Of a DNA stretch of 64,000 nt, positions 1-11,200 are shown piece after piece. The notes under the pieces were generated by a model. That model was not told the DNA's origin. It saw only the letters and a list, made by a program, of their open reading frames with translations, and ran no database searches. The stretch lies in NCBI GenBank assembly GCA_013399015.1, contig VWZX01010541.1, forward strand, positions 1,240,001 through 1,304,000, read 5' to 3'. Within the stretch, counting starts at the first letter, position 1; each line of letters starts with the position of its first letter. Source of the stretch: Galbula dea. Its lineage: Eukaryota; Chordata; Aves; Piciformes; Galbulidae. Position numbers and translations under genes: made by a program.

Positions 1-980
1 GCTGCTGCATTATTTGGTATCACACCTGACGTACATGACCCATGACCCCTGGGTCTCTTCAAAGGCACATGAAAACCCAATAGAACAGTTCTGGGTTAAA
101 AATGTAGTTATTGTCATTTGTTATCAGACAAGCATCTCGTATCATTCACGTTACTGCTCTTGTGCTGCAATTACATTTAGCTATTCTCATTGCTGCCTTT
201 GTTAAGGACTTTCTGAAGAGCAAATTGATTGCAGATAGGTATGAGATAGATACACACGGTGTCCACACCATCTACATGGGTTATACACATGCAGATGTGA
301 AGGATGCACTGAAAACAGAAACAAAAGCAGTAGTTTAAGCCCAGGAGGTTGGTGTGATTTAACCCACGCTATTTCTACCAATAAGTGAATGCATCAGTGA
401 TGAATCATCCGGGTTTTCATCACAAATAGCCCACAAATCAGTCAGACCATCATTTGATCTACACAAGGGAAAATGTTTTAATCAGACAGTTACGGAGAAT
501 TCAGTGATCTGTAAATACTAATGCTGTACTTCTGTGCTTTTATGCAACATTAAGTTTCAAAAGCATAATTCAACCTGTAAGTGTGAAGTTATGACAGTAG
601 GGAGTGTTGAAGAACGCATTGGAAACTTCCCTGCTAGGAAAGGATTCACAAGATGTTTCAGATTGCCCATTTCACATGTGTTGCGGCACCTGATGAATGT
701 CTTTTTCTCAAAATAAAGGCAGGTGGATCGTTATGAAGTGATCACCTACAAAGGTTTCTTCAAAAGGAGCTCTAAAGTCTGTATGATCCGTAGGCAAGCG
801 ACATGGTAGAAGGGGGACGACACGTTCAGAGGAGTACAGGCGTACAGGGCAGTCTGCGCAGGGCACACCGCAGGCCTGGTGCGTCCAGCCGGGGACGGGA
901 AGGCGACTCTGGCTAGCGGACACTGAGTGAAATCGCACTTGTTTACAACTTCTTACTTCTGCGGAGCTCAGAAGTGAGTT
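1..980. other. Upstream flank of B3GAT2, no gene seen
   Basis: AT-rich to neutral DNA that rises in GC from about position 830. I see no exon, RNA gene or recognisable transposon. The short open frames here have no family resemblance. Confidence 0.6.
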
Positions 981-1393
981 ACCGGCTGCCCGCCGCCACC
1001 AGGTAAGCGCTCGGGCACGTACCCTTGCACCTACTCAGGCCGGGCCGGCAGCCGCTGCCCCGGAGGAAGCCACCTGGGCCCCGGCCGAAATTGGTGCCCG
1101 TCGCGGTACCAGCGGCACAAAGAAAGAGCCTCCCAGTGCCGGACCCTACAGCCGGACTTCGGTGCCTCCCCCGAGGGCGCCTAGCGCGATTCCCCCCCAG
1201 GGCACGCGAGGGTGTCAGCAGGCGCGGAGAGGGGCGGAGCAGGAGCCCTCCCCGGCCCCCGCCCGCGGGGACCCTCCCTCCGCCTCCCTCCCCGCCCCCG
1301 CGCACCGCCAGAGCTGCCCGGGGAAGCGGCGAGGAAGCAGCGTCTGCGAGGAGCTGACCCGCTGAGCTCTGGCTGCGACGGCGCGGTGCCTCC

Positions 1394-1450
1394 ATGCTGA
1401 GGGGGAAGAAGCAGCAGGAGGAGGAGGAAGGCCGGCCACTGGCGGGATAG
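1394..1450 (+). promoter_or_regulatory. Upstream ORF 1 in the B3GAT2 leader
   Basis: ATG at 1394 opens an 18-codon frame (Met-Leu-Arg-Gly-Lys-Lys, then Gln2 and a Glu run) that stops with TAG at 1448-1450. It lies 221 nt before the main ATG. It would be part of the mRNA only if transcription starts before 1394, which is not shown. It is a candidate translational control element rather than a protein gene. Confidence 0.4.
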
Positions 1451-1601
1451 AGGCGCGGCGGGGGTGGGGCCAGGCACCTGTCCCGCCGGGAAGCCGCAGG
1501 GCGACCCGACCCGCAAGTCGCAGGAGGCAGCATCACATCTGCGTCCCTGCCGCCCCACGAAGAGGAGCGACCTCGGTCGGAGGAGCAGCCCCTTCGCGGC
1601 C

Positions 1602-1650
1602 ATGCGGTGAGCGCTGCCGCCGCCGCACCCCGTCGATGGGGCGGCGTTGA
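1602..1650 (+). promoter_or_regulatory. Two mini upstream ORFs (M-R-stop and M-G-R-R-stop)
   Basis: ATG CGG TGA occupies 1602-1610, and ATG GGG CGG CGT TGA occupies 1636-1650. The second stops 20 nt before the B3GAT2 start codon. Minimal uORFs this close to a main start usually reduce initiation at that start. The first also contains a splice-donor-like GTGAGC at 1607-1612. Confidence 0.45.
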
Positions 1651-1670
1651 GGGAGGGCGCCGGGGGCAGG

Positions 1671-2231
1671 ATGAAGTCCCTGTTTTTCAGCCGCTTTCTC
1701 CTGCTGCTGCCCTGGGTGCTCATCGTCATCATCGTGCTGGACATCGACAGCAGCCGGGCGCCGCTGCCTGCCCTGGGTCCCCACGGTGGTGGCGATGGCG
1801 GCGGGGCCAGGCCGGCGGCGGGGCGGAGACCCTCACAGCAGCAGCAACAGCGGCGGGGGCCCGAGGCGGCGCTGCCCACCATCTATGCCATCACGCCCAC
1901 CTACAGCCGCCCGGTGCAGAAGGCCGAGCTCACCCGCCTGGCCAACACCTTCCGCCAGGTGTCGCGGCTCCACTGGATCCTGGTGGAGGACGCGGCGGCG
2001 CGCAGTGAGCTGGTAAGCCGCTTCGTGGCGGGCGCCGGTCTGCCCTGCACTCACCTCCATGTCCCCACGCCGCGACGCTACAAGCGACCAGGGCTTCCCC
2101 GCGCCACCGAGCAACGCAACGCCGGCCTGGCCTGGCTGCGGCAGCGGCACCAGCACCTGCCGCCACCTCAGCCTGGGGTACTCTTCTTCGCCGACGACGA
2201 CAACACCTACAGTCTGGAACTCTTCCATGAG
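1671..2231 (+). CDS. B3GAT2: B3GAT2 coding exon 1 (residues 1-187)
   Basis: 561 nt, phase 0 at its end, donor GAG|GTACGT. It encodes the cytosolic tail, membrane anchor, stem with a Gln5 run, the UDP-binding part of the domain (TPTYSRP, RRYKRPG, ATEQRNAGL) and the DDDNTYS metal site. It is very GC-rich. Confidence 0.96.
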
Positions 2232-5200
2232 GTACGTACAGGGTGGGAGGACGCGGGCGGCCGCGACTCTCCACCGCAGGACTCTCCTCAGGTGACTGCA
2301 GTTTCTCGCCTCTTCTCTGCTGCACCCGGGCTCGGACCTCGCCTCTCTTCAGGTGCCTGCCGGTTCCAGCCTCTCCTTTCTCGCCTGACCTCCGGCACCT
2401 GCTTCCCGTCTCTCTTCTCCTCAGGCACGGGTTTCGCCTCCCCGCCGACACCCACCGTTCTGCCCCTCCTCTCACCGCTGGCACTCTTCTTTCAGCCCCT
2501 CTCACCCCGCCTGGTGCCCGCCGTCCCCGTCCCTCTTCGCTGCGCGGGGCTGTGACCCGTCCCGCCTCGCCTGCAGCCCCAGCACGGGTGGGTGAGTCTA
2601 GCGTGTGCTCCCGCGCGCGGACGCCTTGTCCCCCTCCTGGGCTCCCCAGCGCTGCCTACCTGTGTGACCACCGCTCTCTTGAAGTGTCTTATCCCTCTCC
2701 TCCGTGCTCCCTGCAACTTTTTACCGTTGTTTTCTCACCTTTTTGCCGAGGGAGGCGAGTTCAGGGTGCATATAAGGGATCCTGTGTTTCTGTTAAAACT
2801 GTGATGAAAAGTGCTCTTTGATATTTACTTTTCCTAGGCTGCATCCCTCTTTCTGCCGGGCAAACTGGCATCAGGGGTCACCATCCCTCACGGTGTTTTC
2901 TTGGCACGAGTGAATTTATCCAGAGCTGTGGAGCTGCCCAGGCTTTTTGAAGTCTTTCGCTCTTAAAACCAGCAAATTGTTTGTGTAGTGACTGTACACC
3001 CTTTCAGGAGTCCCTTTTGTGAATGGAGCTGGTTTTGTCTTTATTGCGGCCCCTTGAAGAAGGGCTTTGCACCTTTTGAGTAGGAATTGGCAAGTGCTGA
3101 AGGGAAAGGATCCCCTGCTTTCTTCTTGTGTTCCCCCTGGCAGGAAGAAGAGATGTTTAACGGGACATGAAATGGCAGAAGAAAGATTGTGTCAGTCTTC
3201 TGTGGTGGCTAGGAGAGCAACTTTGGAAGGGAAACAGAAAAGTAGGTGGTCAGCAGATATGGAATGTTCAGGATTTCAAACTGCAGTTCAGGTCTTCTCC
3301 TGCTGCTGGGTGTTGCATTTAGTGGTGTACACCCATATCGTGCTGCGGTCCAGGTCTTCTGCGGGTGAGCAGTGTTGTTTTTAAGTGGTGTACACCCATA
3401 TCCTGCAGTTTGGAAGCATTATGCTTCCTCAAGTGCTTTGCAGTCAGAACATTAAAATGTACACGATTCACAGAAATGTGAAGCACGTGAAATTCACGCA
3501 TATGTTCGTTTGTGTTTAGATCTGTAACACGTGCCTCTCCGTTTCTAGTAGCAGGCAGGTGCCGTTCCCATTTTGCAGGGATGCCTGTTTGGCATTCAGC
3601 ATGGAACCTGCTAATTTGAAGACCCTGGCCTGGAGCTAAACCTCTGTTGTAATTGATTTTCTTAGAGCCTTATGGCTGTGCTTAGCGCATTGTAATGCAG
3701 AGTAATTCCACCTACAGATCTTTGATGTGATGAGTGTCCTCCTCTGTTCAGGGATATAAAAAAAAGTCTGATTCAATCGTAGGGAGTCTGTAAATTGATA
3801 CAGAAAATACACTTTTGCCACAAGGAGTATTGTGAAACAAAAGATTATTTTTTTGGAGTACAACCGTGAGGGCCAAGCTAAGGGAGCAGTACTGGCAACA
3901 TTTCACTTGAGTGGGCCTCAGCTCCTGGAAGGGGGTCGACTCAGGTTTATTCGTCTATCATTCCCTTTAGTATTCTTTTAATGACTACGAGTGCTGAAAC
4001 AAAAAGGTACAAATTACCTCTCTAATCAGCTAGGAAATGCTGAAAAGCAAGGAGATAAATCCACCTGAAGGGTTATCCTTGGTAACCACAAGCACAAGGA
4101 GTGATCTGTGTTTCCCTTTGCTAACAAGAATGGTGACCTTGGGCACAAAGCTCTGCTCTGCTTTCTGGGGTCACTAAACGAGCTGTGTGCAAGGCCACCT
4201 GGGTGCCACTGGTCCTGTCACCAGGAGTGCCTTGTCAGTCAGGTGAAGCTAACAGGGGTCCCTTGGCAGGCTGTGGCAACTGCATGTACCTTAGGATGAG
4301 TGGGGGGGTTGCCTTTGGACAGTGCCAGTACTCTTGTTTTCAGCTGAGGCTCTGCTTGAGGGTTGGCTTTTTTTTTTTTACCTTTCTTAAAGAGGCTTCT
4401 CTCTCTTTATGGATTCTAGCTTGACAACTGTGTAGCAAATCCCCATCTACCCTTCAGGAATTGATTGATTGATTTATGAGGGTAAACCATGCTTGTCTTC
4501 CCCAGGCTTTGAAGAGAACTGCTTCAGAACACATTGTGTGCAGATGAAATCTGATACTAATTCCTGTCATGAAAGTGGTGGTAACAGTACCTGAGAGGGA
4601 ATGTTTTTTCAGTTTGTTACCCTGCCAGGAACAATCCTACAGGCCTGCAGTCACGTAATCCCGAAGGAGGTCTGATAAACTGTAGTCTGCTCACTGGGAG
4701 GATAGTATAAATGTAGAGGGATGAGACGAGAGCTCTGAACTCTGGTCCTGTAACCATCCTGTGTTGGCTGGACGACCTTCAGCATGTAACTGATGCAGGC
4801 CCTGGGATGTGTGGGTCCCAAACTGCCACCAGCAATGCCAGCTAGCACCTGCCTGCAAGCAGTTACCTACATTTGCTGGCCTATGAAACAGTAGGTCTGT
4901 CTTCTTTGTAGTGGCTTTCTGAGTCAAAGTTGGTTTCAGTGATAGCAGTGAGGGCTTGGGAGAGTGTGAACCAAAGCTAGTGAGGACCGTAAAACCGATG
5001 CGACAGAAGCATTGGCATTAGGAGTGCATTTTGCTCAGAGGTTGAAAAAGCATTACTGCAAAGTGGAAGGTGTTCCAGGAAACAGCACATCAGTGAAAGA
5101 TTATGTGTAAGGCAGCTCCTTTGCTGCTGTGGGTTTACCTAGTACTCTTACAGAAGAGAGTCTTAAATCAGCAAAGGCTTTACTGTGAGTGGTGTACAAA

Positions 5201-8200
5201 CCATATGGGCATGATCAGAAAGAAGCATACTTTGACATGAAATACCATGGGATACTTCTGAGAGCTCTTGATAAGGAAATTCTGATCTCTATCCAAAGTA
5301 CTTCTGTCTAGTACAGGAATTAGTACCTTGCATCTGGTATGGAGAGCACTGGGCCCAATAGACCTGAGAAAAATGTGTTTAATGGAAATCAAGGAAAACC
5401 CCCCACTTTACAGTAGTGTTTTGCTAGAAAATGTCACCATCTGTAGTAAATCTGCAACCCTCTCATGGTATTTATAATTGCCTTTTTTTCCTAAGGTGTA
5501 CAATGGCACATAGGTGTATAGCTCAGTTTTTGACTGGCAAAACTATGAAGTCAAACTGGGCAGGGTCTGAGCAGGTTTAGTTGCTGTTTCTGGAATAAGG
5601 TGGAGAGCCTTGTTTGTCTTTCTGTTGCTGCAGGGTATTCTGCAATGGCTCAGTTGAAGCAAAGGCTGACCTTCCCTGGAAATACTTCAATACTGGTGGC
5701 TTCCTGGCATATTGTATTTTGGTCATTTATTATTTTTAGATCCAGTCCTCGAAATAATTTATATTATTTTTCTGCTCAGGTATGATCTGTTTATCTGGAG
5801 GTGTGCATCAGCTTCTCTCCGTCAAAAACAATGGTCTGCTTTCTGAAAATATCTTTTATCAGGTGAATGTCAGCCTGGGTTCGTATCAAAGCCACTGAGA
5901 GGCCTGAAATCTCAAGTACTGCATTTGATGGGCTTTATAGGTGTTTCTACATGCATCATCATAACTTCTATTTTTTGCTATAGGCTGTTCTTTTTGGAGT
6001 GACTCTTACAGTTTCTGTTGTGTTTTTGCTTCATCTTATTCTGAACGCTTGTTATTCTAATATTGTGACTGATACCTAGCAACTGCCAATTTCTTATGTT
6101 TAGACTTCTGGGCTGAAAACCTTAGATATAGCTGCATTCCACCTTGACAGAGAGGCTTTAAAAAGAAGATTAGCCTGATCACTGGAAACTGGAGATGGAC
6201 ATAGCCAAGTTCCACTTCCCTTGATTCTTCGCATTATTCATGTGTTTCTGTGTCTTAGGCACTTTCTCGCCCTTTCTGTATTGCGAGTTGTTGGCCAAAG
6301 GCCACCACTCCCCTTATCCATATATCTGTGCAAGTTGCAGGAGTTAGGAGTTGTTGGATGTCCACTTAGCTGTTAGTTCTGCAAACTCCCCTGACACCTT
6401 TGAGAGGGAGGGATGACCTGCTTAAAGGACTACAAACAACAGGAGTAAAGGTCTTCAGTGTGTGAGAAAGTGAGCCTGCTGCCATCTGAAATATGTTGAT
6501 TTTCACATTCTTTTTCAGGTTATATCTGTCAGTCTTGTTTGTATTTTGCTCAGACACCTAAAATGAGATGTATGTGAAATTAAAATGCTCATATCTAAAA
6601 CTATAATCTCCCTTGCTGTCACTCCTACGCCTTTGGTCACTGGTGTCTAAAGCTTCATAGTAAGGTTAGGGTGCTGCAGCTCTGGTTGCTTCGTAGTGAT
6701 GCTCGCTGCAGAGCAGAAGGCAGGTTGTGTGGGTAATTCAAGCTGAAAACATCTTCTTATGCCCATGCCCTTCACTCTCCCAAAGATGTGTATGAAGATA
6801 GCAGATATTCTAATAGCTCTTAACAGTGTAGTCCCAAAAAATAAACCCTTGTTACTAAAAATAGTAGAACAGAATCACTTGCAGGCATCACATGTCACAC
6901 AGGGTTCAGTTTTCCCATGATCATCTTTGTAAAATTTTTTGAGGGCAATTGAAAAAAGACATTACAGAAGAGGTGAACTGTTTATTCCACCTTTGACTAG
7001 GGAAGGGTTAGTGCTCCTTCAATACCTTTTACATAACTCTCCTAATCTTATACACTGTATTCAGCTAACATATGTGAATTTTTTTTGTGAGTATATTTAT
7101 GCAAAAGATTTAAAAGCAGTGTAAGTGAATCTCTATCTTGAAAACATGGAGATCTTTTTGTTGCATCTCTTTGAGCTGGTTGGAAAAATCAAATTTTTGC
7201 TGTAGCCTTAAAAATAACATTCAGTAGTCTAGCCAGAATTAAGTATTAGCTGGCAGTCCTTAGTCATTTTCTTTGTAATAAAAAGGGATCTAAATATGAG
7301 CTAGCAGTGCATTAAATACCTTTCTACTATATAAATTATTTAAGATTACATGACAGATTTTAAATGCACGCTGACATTCCCCTTGCACATAGACATGTAA
7401 AACCTATGCTAACGAGGCTGGATTAGGAAAGACTGGTAGGGAAACAGTGAAATAGCTTAAAAGTGAGGGGAAACAGTGACAGAAAAAGCTATTTGAGGCA
7501 AATTTTTCCAAGTGAGGGACTCTGCGTTACAAAGTGCCAAGCACTGTCTGTTTCTGGCTCTGACAGCAGTCTTTTTTTTTTTTTTTCACCTGTGGAACTG
7601 ATACCATTATGCTAAAATTAACTGCAGTACTCAGCAGTAAGGTGAACACAACCTGGTAGAAAAACAGAAAGCAGGATGAGAAAAGGAATTAGTAAGTAGA
7701 AGGACCAAGAGAAAACATGAATAGCAAATCCTCTGGAAATCTTCCCAATCCAGAGAAATTGGCTCCTAACTGCTTTAGTTAAATCTGGCAGTTTTCTCCT
7801 TGTACGGAAGCAATATTGACATTTGTGCCCAAGGATGCTGGTATAAATTTGAAGTATTGTTCTTTGTATCTGATCTGTAAAATATTGCTCAAGAGAAAGG
7901 GGAATTAATCTGTCCTCTCTCTGCAGTGTAGGTTGTGTACAGATCACAAGTTACACAGGGCTAAAGTGACGGGTTGAGAAAAAAAGCTTAGGATGTGGGG
8001 CAGCCAAGCTTGCACTTGCTGAGAGCTTTGAATCCCAAATAGGAACTCATCAACATCTTGCTGCAAAACCACTAGGATGGTTGTTCCAGCGTAGAAGCCT
8101 TTTCACTGTAGGAAGTGTGGCCACTTTCCTTCTGTCTGTCATTTGCCTTTTTTCCCCTTGGGCTTTTATAGTCATTACTGGCTTGGTATCTTCCCTACCC

Positions 8201-11200
8201 ATCAGTCTGGCACATCCCATTAAACAGCTTTTCTTGACTGACTAGCGACATGCTATTTTTGGCAATGTTTTGATCACTCTTCTATTGCTCAGCTACATTT
8301 TCTGCATTTTCTCTTGCTATTCTTTAGTTGTTCCTCTGTTGCTCCTATATTTACTGTTGTGTGCCTCTTAGCTCACTGGCATTTTTTGGTCAGTTGTTAC
8401 TCCCCTCTTCTATAACTTTCCTGCCCACTCCTTCACATTTGTGTCCCCTCACTTGATTCGGGTTTGTTCTGCCATCTTACAGAGTCCTTCTCTAATCTTC
8501 CCCTATGCAGTACGTCATTCTCTTCCTATGCCCAAGACCCCTTTTCAAGTAATCAAAAAGTAAATAGAAGACAAAAGTGTCTCCAGAGGGAAAATCATCC
8601 TACATTAAGGTATCTGTCTAAGCCAGGCAGGATCAATCATGTCAGGAGGTACCTGTCTGTGTTCATTAACTATAGGTGTCTAACCAGGTTAGACCAGATG
8701 CCCAGCTTAACAGAGAATTATGTATAAGATGAGTATCATTCATGTAAGCTACTAGGACTTAAAATGTTGAGTATTAGGATAGCACATGCTACTGTGAGTT
8801 GAAATAGCAGAGTAATTTAGGAAGCTCTTTGTAAGTTCTAGGATTTGGGCAGTTGTTTAATGCATAGCAATAAAGCTTTTTAGAATTAACAGTTTTTGAA
8901 TCACCTTTCTGTGTTTCAGTGATTAGCAGCAACAAATTCCAGATGCAAGCTGGCCCTTTAATCCAAATAATAGCTTTCTTTCCATCATACAAAAACACTG
9001 CCGTAACACATCGGTGTGTTAGCTGCAGTAATGCTATTCTCAGAAGATTAGAAGAAATACTCCTACTTTCATCTGCCTAGCATATCCTGGGGCTGTAAGA
9101 ATTAGCAGAAGTACTGGTCTAGATGTATTCTTTCAGTTTGTACTCTTGACACCTGCTTATTTCATTCTCCAAAAGTGTAACCTGTGAGAATAAAGTAACC
9201 CAAGGAAAAAAAAAACAGAGCTCTGTAAAGGTAGGCTTATGTCCTTCTGACATGTGGTGGCTTTTCTGGCTTTATTCGCAGACACTGATGGACCCAAGGC
9301 TGCAGTAGTTAAAACTTCTTGTGTGATTTCATGCTGGTTTTAGGAGGTCAGTGAGATACTTTCCATTGAAAAGATTTTCCTACATATTGTGTATGGTGTA
9401 AAGGATCAATGTAAATTGGCCTGGTTCTGCTAGCAGACCTGCCGTGGCTGCTCTTGAGCTGATGCAAAAGTCTGGTGTGGTATGGGTCACTCTGCAGTAC
9501 AGCTGCTGCCTAGACACTTCTTAGTGTAGGAAAGGGTAGGGGATGGGCTCACCATGCATTAGCTGCTCTCCTGCAGTCAGAGCATGCCCACCCTTGTCAT
9601 GTGACAGTTTGTGTTTACCATGGGTGCAATCGGTTGGCACAGATAGCTAAAATGCTGCCACTCAGTATACTAGTAATTTGTTTGGGTATCCACACTCTCC
9701 AAAAGGTATTAATGGCAACACAAAAATAAGTTAGTAGTCATCTGTGTTTGTCTTGTGTTTAATACTGGTGTGACACTGTTGGGTGTACATGGCTTGATCA
9801 TACCCTTGGAAACCTCTTGGAAACTTGCCTGTGTAGACAAGCCCAACAGGATGATGCTGTGGGTCCATGTCTGGTGTGTTTGGATGTTAATATAAAGGGA
9901 CTGTTAGAAAAATCTGTGGCATGGATAATTAAAACCAGAGCTCAAACATCTTGATGTGGTTTGACTGATTTCCATATCCAAATAGTTATTGCTAACTCTG
10001 CATTTGCTAAATGGAGGGAGTGGGAGAGAATGGAAAAATAACTTTAATCAAAGAGAACAGTTACAGACAAATACGTTTGACAATGGCCTGTTGGAGAGCT
10101 TCGTGGCAGTCTGTCATTGGCAATTAAATAGTCAAGGGTTCGGATAGAATCCTTATCCTGAGAAATCCCTGTATTGCCAGTTAATAAGTACTCTCTTACA
10201 CAGATGGACTGCTGCTTCTGAGTGAGGTGGTGTGACTTGCTGCAGCAGTTTTTAGGGTGAAAGTAGGAAAACTGCTACACTGAAAGATACACAAAGAATT
10301 GGAGGGAGAGAAGGTGCATGGCCTCTCTTCTGCGTGTACATACATAGTTCTGGATTTTTAAATGTGTATTTTATGTGTTCCCTGTGTGAAAGTTCTCCTA
10401 AGAATCTGCAAACATTTCTATCTTAGAAATGTGAACCCAACTGATGTGACATCAGTGGTTTTTTTCTGGTGCATCTTCTGGGACCCTAGATGATATGCAG
10501 GAAAAAAATTTTCCACCATGGCAGAGAGAGGACAGTGTTTAATATTCTAACCAAGGTCGTCTTTTACTTTAGTATCTATCGATAGGGGACTGCAGTTACA
10601 AATATGTAAAACTCTGTGTATTTCTGCTAAGAGCAGTGCTTGGAAGGAGAAAGGGATAGCCTTTCCCTGAGGAGTAGGCCTCAACTGCAACAGAAGATGA
10701 AAGATTGCTTTAAAAATCGATCAAAGACCACATTACACTGAAATAGTTTAATACATACTTAAATAAGGCCATATTTAAGCACAGTAGTTACACCAGTGGC
10801 TTTTGACTTTGTGGTTAAACTGTGCAAGTCGCTGTGTCTGTGCACTTGCCTTCTCAGATTCTCACGCCAGGCTGCCAGTGATTTTCCCATGGGGAGCAGT
10901 GTGTCACGATTTGTGTCATGTTATCTCCTGTTTGCTGCAGAAAACGGGTCTACTAACCAGTGAACTGAATGCACTGACTCCCAGCTGTGCAGTTTTTGCT
11001 AGAGAAGTTCTACAGTGGCTGTAGATTCCTCTAGGTTAGATGAGGACCACATTTCCAGAATTGCATTTAGCTGCATTAACACCACTGGGAAAAACTCCTG
11101 TTACTGGTAGCAAGCTAGCAGAAGCATCCTGCCTGAGCTGGTTTCTGTCTGCCTCAGAAACTTAGCAGAGCTTTTCAAAAGAAAAGGTGGAAATTAAAAA

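Larger units (their letters stand above)
981..2690 (+). promoter_or_regulatory. B3GAT2: CpG-island promoter and 5' region of B3GAT2
   Basis: This 1.7-kb stretch is strongly GC- and CpG-rich and has sharp contrast with both flanks. It covers the presumed promoter, the 5' leader, coding exon 1 and the start of intron 1. A GC box (Sp/KLF type, GGGGCGGAG) lies at 1231-1239, and I see no convincing TATA box, as is usual for CpG-island promoters. The transcription start cannot be fixed from sequence alone; the island boundaries are estimates by eye. Confidence 0.75.

Noticed and set aside
1647..1670. Alternative upstream start for B3GAT2 at an in-frame TTG
   Set aside because: Non-ATG, and the family N-terminus begins at the ATG at 1671, which has a good context.
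1181..1882. 233-codon - strand open frame over the B3GAT2 leader and exon 1
   Set aside because: Arg/Pro/Gly-rich translation caused by GC-rich DNA; it lies antisense to a firm coding exon and resembles no family.
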